From Legionella brunensis (GTDB taxonomy: Bacteria > Pseudomonadota > Gammaproteobacteria > Legionellales > Legionellaceae), in NCBI RefSeq assembly GCF_001467025.1, contig NZ_LNXV01000004.1, forward strand, positions 423,782 through 487,781: a stretch of 64,000 nucleotides of DNA, read 5' to 3'. The notes under the pieces were generated by a model, which saw nothing but the letters and a program-made list of their open reading frames with translations, searched no databases and had not been told where the DNA came from. Within the stretch, counting starts at the first letter, position 1. Every line of letters starts with the position of its first letter. Positions 7,986-18,611 of this stretch are shown here, piece after piece. A program made the translations under genes and the position numbers.

Positions 7986-10163
7986 ATGAGAAAATACCTT
8001 ATCTTAATAGCATTTATCGGATTATGGTTAAGCAGCAATATTACCTTTGCCGCAAACACTCGGGATAAAGAGATTAAAGACCTGGTGCATTTTCTTACCT
8101 CTGACGCAATTCTTGTACCTAGTAAGACTTCGCTATTAATTCCTTTAAGCTTTTACGTAGGCAGTATTGAAGATGTCGCCAGATATTTTGGTGATTATAT
8201 TTGCTCTGCTGACGATACTTGTACCGTTGTGGATACGCTGTACAGCAACCCTTATCCATTTTTGACGAGCCCGTATGTTATTTTAGGTCGTGGGTTGCCC
8301 CCACAGGATAGTACAGTACAACAGTGGCTCCAAGCACAAGCGCAAATTGAACGAACAAATACAAAATACGGAACAGATATTTATCATGCCGCAACCTGGC
8401 AAATTGCCTTGGCACTAGCCGCTGAGAATGATTACCTGAGTGAGGCAAAAGCAAAAGAATTAGTAGCGAATGAATTAGACTCCATTACCCACTCAGCAAA
8501 TCGCGCATTCGGTACTTTCTTTCTATATGGCTATCAACTTTTAATTTTCGATCCTCTCAAGGCATTCACTTTTCGTTTAATTGCGACTAACTATTATAAC
8601 AAGGATCCTTTTTTTGGGGGGCGATACCAAGACTTTCTCAGTTGGGATTATAATATCTTCGATTTGGCTAAAAATGATCCTGAAAAACACTCCCCAGACT
8701 TTTTTACTTTTGTAACCACCTGGTCCGATTGGAAGCCACTCACAGGTGAAAATGCATGGGCTCAATTAATTGGGCCACTACAAGCTGAATATATATTTAC
8801 CGAAGGAAAAATTCCTGCGAGCTCTAAAACGCTCAGTAACGCAATAAATACCTTATATGCGTTCTCTGCAATGCAAACAGGTATAGGCGCGTTCTATTAT
8901 GCCCCCGGGGGAACAAGGGATGGTCAAGGAACTCTCCCGGTTGGAGAAATCTCTATAGAAGATAATTTCTCGATGTTAGCTGGATTACAAATTTTAAAGA
9001 GGATACTGGAAAAAACGGAGAAAACTGCAGAAGTAACAAGTGCTTTGGAATCCATTGATATTATGCTCAATGGTGGTACTACAGTAAACGGCTATAAAAC
9101 ACTTGGGTTGTTAAGTTTTCTATATAATGGAGCTTTCGATGCCAAACAGGGAGTCTTTTTTACCCGCGGCTCGGTCAATATTCCTTCCTCCCAAAATGAT
9201 TGGACTCCAGACACCTCTGAAGTACTGGCAGCCATGGCTGTCGATGTAAATCTATGGGGAATGTCCGCATTAGGAATTGAAACGGTGGATAAATGGTTTG
9301 GCCCGGGAACTGCCTTGAATATCTGGCGAATCGTTCGTAATCAAGGCGGCTATTACGGAAATGGACAACTGTGGGGGGTTGGTTTTACCCTAAATAACCA
9401 TACAGATATTGAACCTGAAGACATTATGTCAGCGGAAAATACCGCCAGCGCTATTAATACATTGCAGGCATTAATCGATTACTATTCCCAATTGGGAATA
9501 AATACAGTAGAACTAGAGCGTGATTTGCAAAGTATACAGGATAACTTTTTCCATCTACGCAACGATGAATATTTAAGCGCTAATTTCGTTGGTGCAACCC
9601 CAAAAGAATTTTATACTGTTTTATCGATTGAATTAGGCCGAGCTTATCTTTACGCTAGTAGGCGTTTTGTCCTCCCTTTCATTTGGAATGCAAATACCTT
9701 GCCCAGTACAACAGCTACCTCCTGGGTATTGATCAATAAATTTAACTTTAATCCATTTCAATACACTGGAAAACTAGAGGGTGAGGATTATCCTATCCCT
9801 CTAAAAGTGGACATCCTCGATCATGATAATGAACCAGAAGGTGGTGCATTACCTAAAACTGTCAGAGTAGCCTACACCCGTGGAAATTTAGGCCCGGTTA
9901 AAAAATTAGTTATCAGTTACAATCTTGATGGGTCACAAACCAATTGGATTGTTGCTGCTAGCACTTCACAAAGTCGTGGTATTGCCTCGTTACCTAAAGG
10001 TGCAGAAGGAATTATGATTAGTTTTTTTAATGGCGGCTGGGCGAATGCTTGTCAAATTATACCTGCTAATAAGATTTGTAAAGATAATGGGTGTATGAGT
10101 GTTCATACGATTGTCGCAAGTTGGAGTTCGACTGGAAAGGGTGAGTGCGATATTGTTGATTAA
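7986..10163 (+). CDS. Large secreted protein of unknown family
   Basis: 725 residues with a clear signal peptide (basic MRK, hydrophobic core, likely cleavage after TFAA near residue 23). The mature part is rich in aromatic residues and Gly-containing turns such as GGYYGNGQLWG. Alternating helical stretches are reminiscent of an alpha/alpha-toroid fold, but I cannot assign a family. The C-terminal 100 residues look like a beta domain ending with several cysteines. It is convergent with the alpha-2-macroglobulin gene and separated from it by one hairpin. A role in the envelope or periplasm is the most that can be inferred. Confidence 0.65.
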   Translation: MRKYLILIAFIGLWLSSNITFAANTRDKEIKDLVHFLTSDAILVPSKTSLLIPLSFYVGSIEDVARYFGDYICSADDTCTVVDTLYSNPYPFLTSPYVILGRGLPPQDSTVQQWLQAQAQIERTNTKYGTDIYHAATWQIALALAAENDYLSEAKAKELVANELDSITHSANRAFGTFFLYGYQLLIFDPLKAFTFRLIATNYYNKDPFFGGRYQDFLSWDYNIFDLAKNDPEKHSPDFFTFVTTWSDWKPLTGENAWAQLIGPLQAEYIFTEGKIPASSKTLSNAINTLYAFSAMQTGIGAFYYAPGGTRDGQGTLPVGEISIEDNFSMLAGLQILKRILEKTEKTAEVTSALESIDIMLNGGTTVNGYKTLGLLSFLYNGAFDAKQGVFFTRGSVNIPSSQNDWTPDTSEVLAAMAVDVNLWGMSALGIETVDKWFGPGTALNIWRIVRNQGGYYGNGQLWGVGFTLNNHTDIEPEDIMSAENTASAINTLQALIDYYSQLGINTVELERDLQSIQDNFFHLRNDEYLSANFVGATPKEFYTVLSIELGRAYLYASRRFVLPFIWNANTLPSTTATSWVLINKFNFNPFQYTGKLEGEDYPIPLKVDILDHDNEPEGGALPKTVRVAYTRGNLGPVKKLVISYNLDGSQTNWIVAASTSQSRGIASLPKGAEGIMISFFNGGWANACQIIPANKICKDNGCMSVHTIVASWSSTGKGECDIVD

Positions 10164-10184
10164 GTTTTAGCTAATTTAGAATAT

Positions 10185-10208
10185 CCGGGAATACTTTTGT
10201 ATTCCCGG
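10185..10208. terminator. Bidirectional hairpin terminator
   Basis: A perfect 10-bp GC-rich stem (CCGGGAATAC and GTATTCCCGG) with a TTTT loop, placed between two convergent stops (10163 and 10217). It can serve both strands. Confidence 0.7.
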
Positions 10209-10216
10209 GCTACATT

Positions 10217-13200
10217 CTATTTTGTCACTTCAATTGTTCCTGCTGCACTGTTGGCTTTTATACTTGGATCATACATGGATTCTGCAAAAACCGCAGGCAC
10301 TTGATAGTTCCCGGTATTTGTCGCCTTTATGCGATAAACAATTTCTTTTGCTGTAGAATCTACACCTGTAAAGAAAATAACACGATCTTCTCTTATATCT
10401 GCATAATTGATATTTCCATTACTTACTGAATCACGTATTACTTCAAATCCACCAGGCAAGAGATCTTCTATGGCAACATTATATAAATAGCGGTCTTCTA
10501 AAGTACGTATTTGAATATGCACTTCAATTTCACTACCTAAACTGACACTCGTAATGACATTACCTTTGTTATCTCGGTACTCACGATAAACCTCCAATCC
10601 CTTTCCGGTTGCTTTATCGGGGGATTTTTTGTCAAAACCTGCTTGGATAAGTTGATAGAAAAACATTTGTTTATTGGGGTTATTAAAATCAACTTGCTTA
10701 GCGTCCTCATCAATATTTGCTTGAGCATAATTACTATCAGCCGTGTTGAGTATTTTTTGTGTTTTATCGGCAAGTGCTTCGCTGATAGTAAAAGTACCGG
10801 CTTCGACAGGTGATGATTGGCCATATGCACTTAAGGCCAGGCTTGTATATCCTGAAAGAATGGTATTAATCTCATCACTGTTAATCGCTGAGACAAGTTG
10901 CATAACCAATTTATTACTAACCTTTGGCAAACGTTCGGGGAAATGGCGGGCGATTAAATAGAGATACTGAGCATTCGCTATGTTGCTATCATAAAAATCC
11001 GTGCTTACGGCAGATTGAGTTTGTATTTTATACTTATCAATTAGTTGATTCGCTTCAGAGAAACTCTTCAATAATTGATAGGTTGCGGCAATATACGCAC
11101 CTGTAATATCTTGCTGCCAGCTTTGTGCTTGTTCTTTTTCTAAATAAAGCTGCAAATTAGTTAAATAATTAGTCGTGACAATCTCATTTCGTGTCAAAAT
11201 ATAAGTCGCATAAGCCTGGATACGAGCCATATCCAGATTTGAAGCATTCTGCGCCGCTAAATCTCTTAAATAGCCAAGTCCTGCGCTAAACATTTCATTA
11301 GGAACGTTATAACCTTGTGCGCGTGCTTCTGTTAAAAAATGCATTGCATATACGGATGAGAAATTATTGCTGTAATTATCACCAGCACCAGGCCAATAAC
11401 TGAAGCTTCCATTAGACATTTGTCGTAGTCCTAATAGCTGAATGGTGTTCATCACTTTATCATTGATGTCTGCTAAATTTTTTGTAAACCAGGGTTGATT
11501 AGCCATTGCCAACAAGGGGAATGATTTACTTGTCAATTGCTCCGTACAGCCGTAAGGATAGCTATCAAGATATTGCTGTAAACCAGTAACCAAGATCATT
11601 GGACTGGTGGAAAGAGCCGCATTAACATTACGATATTCAGAATACAACTGACGCTCAATAGTGAGTGATTTTTTGTTGTCTTTACTACCACCGCTAGTTA
11701 TTGATGTCATAAACGCTGTAGCAGGACGTATACTAAGGGTAGTATCCATAGAGCTTGACTTGCCACCGGCGCTTGCTACTAGTGTAATTTTGGCTGAGCC
11801 TAGAGAGGGTGTTGCTTTTATTTTGAATCGAACGGTCTGCTCGCGCCCTTCGCCAATAGTTAAAGTACTGTTTGCAGGCCCAATAATCTCAAGGGACGGA
11901 GTAGTGCTCAATTGTATGTTCACTTTAGCATCTTGACCTGAATCTTTAACATTGTTAGCTATACTTGCTGTAATTTCAAAAGTGTCGCCAGGAGCTACAA
12001 AGGTAGGGGCATTGGGATTAATGACAAAGTTGCCACGTATTTGCGACTCGGTTGCTGTTGCCCCAACAGAGTCAGTGGCAACAGCAACCGCCATCACTTT
12101 CAAAGTACCATTGAAATAATCAGGAACATTATAAGTTAATTGACGTGGTGTACTGTCAGTGTCGATAATTCCTGACCAATAAGCGACTGGCAAATCAGTT
12201 TTACGTTTGAAGGGGTTAAGATGTTTGGCCAATAACTCTTCTCCACCATCACCACCAACAGCGGAAAGCTCTCGTTCTTGGATATATTGCGGCAAAATTT
12301 GATCTACAGTTTGCTGAGTTAAGACTTCTAGTGCTCTTTTTTGGAAAAAGAAGGAAAGAGGGTCTGGCGTGGTATAATTAGCCACTTGCAAAATTCCTTC
12401 ATCAACTGCAAAGACAATTATTTTGCCGGGTTTATCACTACTGTAATTAATGGTAAATGGTTCTCCTGGGCGCCCAAGCTCGGGGGTATTAAGCGTGATA
12501 TGAACATTGTGGCTATCATGATCGACACTGAATGGTGTTACGCTATAGCTTAATGGGCTAATGAAAATATCAGGAGAGTTCCAATCGCGAACAAATGCTA
12601 CATTCACATAGCCATTACCTTGGAAATCCTCAGGTATATAAATTTTTTGTACAGAACTGGTCGTGCTCGTTTTAAACCATTGAGTGGAATAAACTTTGTC
12701 ACGTTCAATCGTAATTAACCCAGCTCCAGTATAGGGGGCTGTTATTTGCAGCTCAATATCTTCGCCCGCTTTAAACTCCTCCTTGTTGAGCTTAATACTA
12801 AGCTCAGCATTTTTAGCAAGTGGCAATTGGCTTGCGCCCACAATGCTAAATTTAAGATGACTTAACTCCACATTATTCTTATCAAGAATATTCACAGCAA
12901 AATCACCAATCTGCTGAGTTGGTAAAGGAAAATCAGTGCCTTGACCATTTATTGTGAAAGGATTGGTACTAATCACAGTGGTTTGAATAATAGATTGGTA
13001 TTGATATGTTCCATTTGGCTTTTTAACCAGCGTGGTGACTGGATGTAAAGAAACCAGTTGTAATTTTAGATCAGAGATTGCTTGCTGATTTAATTGTGGA
13101 TTCACAGCTATAAAATGCACGCTACGCTGACTATTTTGTTTGATATACCCTAAATCACCATCAGGTTTATAACCTATAAAATAGGGCAGTGGGCTCACTA

Positions 13201-16057
13201 GAGCAGTTGACTGTGTAGTTACGCTTCTCCCACCTTCAGCTTCAAATCCCTCACCAAAAAAAGTAAGTTGGTAAGTAGCTTTATCAAACCGCTCAAGGTT
13301 TAAATTAAATCGCGCCTCACCTTTATCATCTGTTTTGACATCCGCAAGAGTATCCGTAAATACTTTGGTGAGCTTGTTGGGATCAACGAGTGGATCTGAA
13401 AATACATAATCAGGGTATTTTTTAAACTCTACTCTTTTGGGTGACAATAAAATTTTGCCACCGACTCGACGATCTACAGCGGGTGCGCCATACAAATTCC
13501 ACAATTGTACTTCTGCCGTCAACCCTGCAGGAGAAATCCAGCCTTCCGTTGGATTTGCGGAAAAATTAGATTTAATTCGCATCCTGTCGGGTTGAAACTC
13601 TGCTACTCGAATGGAAGTAGAGCCCAATAAACTATCGGGATGCTGATCTTTTACAATATAAAGATTAATTGAATACTGCCCAGTAGGAGAAGCAGCATTA
13701 GTTTCAAGATCGAAAGCTGCATAACCACTCGCATCAAGGGTGAACTTTTCATCGCGAATAGTAGCACCTCTTGGATCTGTTACTGTTGCTTCAACCATTA
13801 ATCCTGCAGGTTGTGGCTGAGCATAAGCTTGTCTGACGATCAATCCAATATGAGCAACATCACCAGGACGATAGATACCTCGGTCAGAAAATAGATAGGC
13901 GCTTAAGCTATGCTGATCTTGATAATTAGTATAAATGCCACCGATATCAAAACGAGAAAAATTTAACTGGCGATTAGAGTTATTGTATGGGATAAAAGAG
14001 ACATCATTCCCTAAACTTGCAAGATAAACAACAGGCTCTCTATCGTCAATAAAATCAGTTAATGTAGGGAAGGTAGCTCTACCTTGCGCATCTGTTGTAT
14101 AAGTTAATAGGGGAAGACCATTTTTGCCTAAGACGCTGACGTTAACATTGGCTAGAGGCACTCCTCCAGTAATAGACTGCACGAAAACATCATGACTACC
14201 ATCACGATTGTCCTTAACCACTAGCCCTAAATCAGTAATTAAAACCAGACGACTTGCTTTAGCATCCAGAGGTGAATTATTTTGTGTATCCCAACCCGTT
14301 GCCTGCAACAAAAACAAGCCTTGAGGTCCACTGATGTTAGTAGTTGTTGACAAGTATTTAGCAAAATCTAAAGCGGTATATTGTTGTTTGGTAAGATCTG
14401 ATGCATCAAATTGCTGAATTTCTGAAAATATCTGGCTTATATTTTGCTGGTTAAAATTTTGGTTGATAAAATAGGGATTATTGAAGTCGCCCTGAGTTTG
14501 GGTAACCAACTGATTGATATCCGAGGGCAACACTCGGGCAAAATTAAATTTAACTGCCGGAAGGCCGCGAATTAAAACCGAGAGTTTTTTTTCACTATTG
14601 AGCGCAAGCAATGCTCCTTTATGCAAGAAACTAATTTCTTTTGGATACTCAGGCACTTTAATAATAGTTGCATAATCATTGTTTAAAACAAAGTCACCAA
14701 ATCCACGCGTCCCTTTATCGATTTTAAGATAAATATATCTAGGTGTTTGTGCTGTAAATTTGTAACTGTGTAAAGTTGCAAAGTTACGATCGGCAGGAAT
14801 TGCTTGTAATGATAGGGGGGATGATAGTTTTAAAATGCTTGCGGAAACTTCACCAGGGTTTTGCCATGCATAATTCTTTTTTTCTTCTTCTGAAACCGTT
14901 GCCGGGTAGTTTTCTGGCAATAAATAGACGTGGAGAGATTTCTTAAGCTCAGCCTCCGTAACACCCAAGGAAGTTTCTACCGTTAAGATTTGTTCAGGTC
15001 TATCTTGCTCATTGCGAATAATAGAAGCTGCTGTTTCACTCACTTTAAAATAATTACTTACATCAGGAAGCAACAGATTTTTGTCAACAGTTGCAGTGGT
15101 CTCACCAGGACCCTTTAATGATTTTAACCCTTCATTGATGTTCAATACTAAATAGCGAGATATTTCAGGTAGTGAGAGTGGTTCAGAACGCAAATAGGCT
15201 ACCCGTTTGTGCGTATCATAGGTAACATTAAATTTAAAATGTTGCGCATTAAGATCTAGACTCCCTTTCTTCATCGCTTCAAGAATTAAGGAAGTTTTAT
15301 TTTCGAAACTGGTAGGATCGACTGGAAAATTGAAATTAATTGTTGCAATCGCTTGTCTTATTTTGGGATTAACAGGATCTTGATAAAAAGAAAACTCTGA
15401 AATTTTAGCTTCGAAAGGTTGTGTTGCAAAAGAATAGTCATAACCTTCCATACTTGCTTCAGGGGCAAAAAAATCTTTAGCAAAATGTATTCGGTAGGTT
15501 TGCCCAGCCGGCCAATCTTCATCGGGGGTAAATACTAATCGGCTATCACTTTCCCAAACCCATGTCCCTTTTACAGCAGGTTGCACCTCGATGCCTTCAG
15601 TAACGTCTTTCCCAATTTGTTTTAAAGGGGCTACCGATTTAGCTGTGAAGCTATTTTCTTCTTCACTTTCGTTTGAATCATCAGAGTTTCTATTTGAATC
15701 TGTATTTGCATTGGCATTAGAGTCTGCATCAGTCGATGAGGTATCAATACCAAAATCAATAACCAGATTGTCGGGTACGAGTTTATCATCTTCGATCGGC
15801 GTAATTTTGGGAGAAGTAATTGATGCAGTTACTAACTGAGGCTTTGGTAAATTTTTATACCAATAGTAGCCATATCCAGCCGCTGCGAGTAATACTATAA
15901 TGCCTACCATTCCACCCCAGAAAGTTTTGGGTCGGGAAGTTGCTTGATAACGTAATGAGGACACCCAAGGTGGACTTGTCCAGTTTAAGCGGCCAAATAT
16001 AAGTGCAAAAAAAACGCTAACAGCAGCAAAAATCCGGAATCGTGATTGTTTGTTCAT
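10217..16057 (-). CDS. Bacterial alpha-2-macroglobulin (YfhM-like protease trap)
   Basis: 1946 residues, longer than E. coli YfhM (about 1650). The N-terminus has hydrophobic segments at about residues 7-23 and 48-65 that anchor it to the inner membrane; no lipobox is evident. An acidic Ser/Asn/Asp-rich linker follows. MG-type beta domains fill the middle, including an A2M-core GIYRPGDVAHIGL motif. The thioester motif CTEQ is present at residues 1504-1507, inside YPYGCTEQ. The family traps attacking proteases in the periplasm and is typically paired with PbpC, which lies divergently next door here. The intact CxEQ argues for a functional covalent trap. Confidence 0.93.
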   Translation of the reverse strand: MNKQSRFRIFAAVSVFFALIFGRLNWTSPPWVSSLRYQATSRPKTFWGGMVGIIVLLAAAGYGYYWYKNLPKPQLVTASITSPKITPIEDDKLVPDNLVIDFGIDTSSTDADSNANANTDSNRNSDDSNESEEENSFTAKSVAPLKQIGKDVTEGIEVQPAVKGTWVWESDSRLVFTPDEDWPAGQTYRIHFAKDFFAPEASMEGYDYSFATQPFEAKISEFSFYQDPVNPKIRQAIATINFNFPVDPTSFENKTSLILEAMKKGSLDLNAQHFKFNVTYDTHKRVAYLRSEPLSLPEISRYLVLNINEGLKSLKGPGETTATVDKNLLLPDVSNYFKVSETAASIIRNEQDRPEQILTVETSLGVTEAELKKSLHVYLLPENYPATVSEEEKKNYAWQNPGEVSASILKLSSPLSLQAIPADRNFATLHSYKFTAQTPRYIYLKIDKGTRGFGDFVLNNDYATIIKVPEYPKEISFLHKGALLALNSEKKLSVLIRGLPAVKFNFARVLPSDINQLVTQTQGDFNNPYFINQNFNQQNISQIFSEIQQFDASDLTKQQYTALDFAKYLSTTTNISGPQGLFLLQATGWDTQNNSPLDAKASRLVLITDLGLVVKDNRDGSHDVFVQSITGGVPLANVNVSVLGKNGLPLLTYTTDAQGRATFPTLTDFIDDREPVVYLASLGNDVSFIPYNNSNRQLNFSRFDIGGIYTNYQDQHSLSAYLFSDRGIYRPGDVAHIGLIVRQAYAQPQPAGLMVEATVTDPRGATIRDEKFTLDASGYAAFDLETNAASPTGQYSINLYIVKDQHPDSLLGSTSIRVAEFQPDRMRIKSNFSANPTEGWISPAGLTAEVQLWNLYGAPAVDRRVGGKILLSPKRVEFKKYPDYVFSDPLVDPNKLTKVFTDTLADVKTDDKGEARFNLNLERFDKATYQLTFFGEGFEAEGGRSVTTQSTALVSPLPYFIGYKPDGDLGYIKQNSQRSVHFIAVNPQLNQQAISDLKLQLVSLHPVTTLVKKPNGTYQYQSIIQTTVISTNPFTINGQGTDFPLPTQQIGDFAVNILDKNNVELSHLKFSIVGASQLPLAKNAELSIKLNKEEFKAGEDIELQITAPYTGAGLITIERDKVYSTQWFKTSTTSSVQKIYIPEDFQGNGYVNVAFVRDWNSPDIFISPLSYSVTPFSVDHDSHNVHITLNTPELGRPGEPFTINYSSDKPGKIIVFAVDEGILQVANYTTPDPLSFFFQKRALEVLTQQTVDQILPQYIQERELSAVGGDGGEELLAKHLNPFKRKTDLPVAYWSGIIDTDSTPRQLTYNVPDYFNGTLKVMAVAVATDSVGATATESQIRGNFVINPNAPTFVAPGDTFEITASIANNVKDSGQDAKVNIQLSTTPSLEIIGPANSTLTIGEGREQTVRFKIKATPSLGSAKITLVASAGGKSSSMDTTLSIRPATAFMTSITSGGSKDNKKSLTIERQLYSEYRNVNAALSTSPMILVTGLQQYLDSYPYGCTEQLTSKSFPLLAMANQPWFTKNLADINDKVMNTIQLLGLRQMSNGSFSYWPGAGDNYSNNFSSVYAMHFLTEARAQGYNVPNEMFSAGLGYLRDLAAQNASNLDMARIQAYATYILTRNEIVTTNYLTNLQLYLEKEQAQSWQQDITGAYIAATYQLLKSFSEANQLIDKYKIQTQSAVSTDFYDSNIANAQYLYLIARHFPERLPKVSNKLVMQLVSAINSDEINTILSGYTSLALSAYGQSSPVEAGTFTISEALADKTQKILNTADSNYAQANIDEDAKQVDFNNPNKQMFFYQLIQAGFDKKSPDKATGKGLEVYREYRDNKGNVITSVSLGSEIEVHIQIRTLEDRYLYNVAIEDLLPGGFEVIRDSVSNGNINYADIREDRVIFFTGVDSTAKEIVYRIKATNTGNYQVPAVFAESMYDPSIKANSAAGTIEVTK

Positions 16058-16178
16058 ATAATATCCAACTTGAGATGACTAGGCGGGCACTTTTAAGGTA
16101 AACTTGGTTATTTTAACACCACCTAAATTTTTATTAAATATGGTTGGGTAAAACAGTTCACATACTATATTAGCGATC

Positions 16179-18491
16179 ATGAAACGACTTTTAAAGTTGG
16201 TATGCTTAACTTTCGTCATTCTTCTTATTGGTGCTTGGGCACTGTTATTTTTTTTGCCAAAGCCCCCTTTATTAAATGGCATTAGCTTCTCAACAGCAGT
16301 TTATGACAGTCAGCATCATTTATTGAGGCTAACTCTGAGTCATGATGATAAATATCGCCGTTTTACTCCTCTTTCACAAATTTCCCCTCAACTGATCGCA
16401 ACAACATTATTGCAAGAAGATCAGTACTTTTATTGGCACTATGGTGTTAATCCTCTAGCCATGCTGAAAGCAGGGTGGCAGACCTATTTTGTAAAATCAC
16501 GCCGCATGGGAGCTTCAACCATTACCATGCAAGTTGCCCGTATCCGTTATGGCATTAATTCAAAAAAATTATCAGGTAAAATTTGGCAAGTCATCCGCGC
16601 ACTGCAACTGGAAATGCATTACAGCAAAAAACAAATTCTCGAAGCTTATTTAAACCTTGCTCCCTATGGTAGTAATATTGAAGGAGTAGGGGCAGCTAGT
16701 TTGGTCTACTTTGATAAACCGCCCGAGAAGATTGGTTTATCCGAGGCACTGACTTTAAGTGTTATTCCCCAAAACCCTATTAAGCGTAACCCGCGTAATG
16801 AAAACCTCAAAGAAATCCGCAATAAACTTTTTGCTCGTTGGCTTACCGAACATCCTGAAGATAAAAATAAAGAAGCCTCTATTAATTTGCCTATAGACAT
16901 GCGCAGCCTGCATGATATGCCTTTTATTGCCCCACACTTAGTGTATTCAGCACTCAATGATTTTTCTTTTAAAAAACAAGATGTCGTCACGACATTAGAC
17001 ATTCATCTACAAAACATTCTTGCAAAAATAACACGCCAGTACATAGCTCGTAAAAAGAATCTAGGGGTTTACAATGCGTCAGTTTTATTAGTTGATACTC
17101 ACGACATGAGTGTCAAAGGTTTAATTGGTTCAGTTGATTTTTTTAATAAAAATATCGATGGGCAAATCAATGGAACAGAGACTAAGCGCTCACCAGGTTC
17201 CACACTGAAACCTTTTGTCTATGGACTAGCTTTTGATCAAGGCTTAATTCATCCTTATACGGTGTTAAAAGATATTCCTCATAGTTTTGGCAGCTATAAT
17301 CCTGAAAATTTTGACTATGATTTTATGGGGCCTATTAAAGCAAAAGATGCGCTCGTTTTAAGTCGCAATATTCCTGCCGTTTATCTTGCCAGCCAATTGT
17401 CAAATCCAAGTTTACATCAATTTTTACAAGAAGCTCATGTTAGTAATCTAAAACCAGAGTCCTATTACGGCCTAGCTTTAACTTTAGGTGGTGTTGAATT
17501 AAGTATGCAAGAGCTCACTTCACTTTATGCGATGCTAGTGAATCGAGGAGTCTGGCATGCTTTGCGTATGCGGGAAGATGAGCCTTCTGATACCGGTAAG
17601 CAACTGTTAAGCCCCGAAGCAAGTTTTTTGATATTGGATATTTTAAAAGATACCCCACGGCCAGAATCCAATTCATTTTCAAAACTATCTCATCCACTTT
17701 CTGTATCCTGGAAAACAGGAACTTCTTCTGGCTATCGCGATGCCTGGTCAGTCGGTGCATTTGGTCCTTATGTTTTAGCTGTATGGATTGGTAACTTTAA
17801 TAACAAAGGTAACCCCGCATTTGTTGGCAAAAACATAGCCGCTCCCTTATTTTTTGAAATAATTGATGCTATTGAACAAGAGAAGGGAACTTTGCCTATG
17901 ATTGAACAATATCCGGAGCATCTTCGTTTAACCCGTGTGGAGGTTTGCAAAGCTTCTGGGATGTTACCAACTCGCTATTGTCATGATACTGAAATGACCT
18001 GGTTTATCCCTGGCAAGTCACCAATTAAATCAGACACTATCTATCGTGAAGTCGCAATTAATAAAGATACCGGTTTACGGACTTGTCATTTTAATGAAAA
18101 TACTCGCTTTGAAGTTTATGAGTTTTGGCCCACTGATTTGCTTAAAATCTTTAAGCAGGCAGGAATACAGCGCCGAATTCCCCCTGCCTATGAACCTAGT
18201 TGCTCTAGCATCGGCAATTCTGGAATGAGTCCTCAAATCACATCCCCGCAAACTGAACTAAGTTATGTTGTTCGTGCTCATTCTCCTAAAGAAACTCAAA
18301 TTCCATTAACAGCAGTCACCGACGCGGATATTCGTAAGATTTATTGGTTTATTAATGACGTTTTTGTAGGAAAAACGTCACCTGACAAGCCCTTTTTATG
18401 GACAGCAAAAACAGGCAAATTTATAGTAAGAGTAGTTGATGATCATGGTTTGTCGGATGCCCGGGAGATCATTGTTCAGGTTGCAGGCTAA
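16179..18491 (+). CDS. pbpC: Penicillin-binding protein 1C
   Basis: 770 residues. There is one N-terminal membrane segment (about residues 9-28), then a GT51 glycosyltransferase domain with the LLQEDQYFYWHYG catalytic region and RMGASTITMQ. The transpeptidase domain has S341-T-L-K, an SRN motif and KTGTSSG near residue 512. The C-terminal BiPBP_C domain (about 680-770) is complete. It polymerises and possibly cross-links peptidoglycan. It diverges from the alpha-2-macroglobulin gene, the classic pairing thought to combine wall repair with protease defence. Confidence 0.95.
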   Translation: MKRLLKLVCLTFVILLIGAWALLFFLPKPPLLNGISFSTAVYDSQHHLLRLTLSHDDKYRRFTPLSQISPQLIATTLLQEDQYFYWHYGVNPLAMLKAGWQTYFVKSRRMGASTITMQVARIRYGINSKKLSGKIWQVIRALQLEMHYSKKQILEAYLNLAPYGSNIEGVGAASLVYFDKPPEKIGLSEALTLSVIPQNPIKRNPRNENLKEIRNKLFARWLTEHPEDKNKEASINLPIDMRSLHDMPFIAPHLVYSALNDFSFKKQDVVTTLDIHLQNILAKITRQYIARKKNLGVYNASVLLVDTHDMSVKGLIGSVDFFNKNIDGQINGTETKRSPGSTLKPFVYGLAFDQGLIHPYTVLKDIPHSFGSYNPENFDYDFMGPIKAKDALVLSRNIPAVYLASQLSNPSLHQFLQEAHVSNLKPESYYGLALTLGGVELSMQELTSLYAMLVNRGVWHALRMREDEPSDTGKQLLSPEASFLILDILKDTPRPESNSFSKLSHPLSVSWKTGTSSGYRDAWSVGAFGPYVLAVWIGNFNNKGNPAFVGKNIAAPLFFEIIDAIEQEKGTLPMIEQYPEHLRLTRVEVCKASGMLPTRYCHDTEMTWFIPGKSPIKSDTIYREVAINKDTGLRTCHFNENTRFEVYEFWPTDLLKIFKQAGIQRRIPPAYEPSCSSIGNSGMSPQITSPQTELSYVVRAHSPKETQIPLTAVTDADIRKIYWFINDVFVGKTSPDKPFLWTAKTGKFIVRVVDDHGLSDAREIIVQVAG

Positions 18492-18611
18492 TTAGATGAA
18501 TATCCCGGAGGCAAAAAACGCTTGACCGAAAGTAAAAAGATTAAAATACTATCAATTTGATCTTATTTTATTTATAATATACTTAATAAATTTTGTTGAG
18601 ATCCAAGCATT

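Noticed and set aside
15591..15839. 82-codon plus-strand frame within the alpha-2-macroglobulin gene
   Set aside because: Antisense to the Ser/Asp-rich linker; low-complexity composition explains its openness.
18530..18611. Possible PmrA or CpxR boxes before the EEP protein
   Set aside because: Only single, imperfect half-sites (TTAAT, GTAAA) are present; AT-rich sequence makes these expected by chance.
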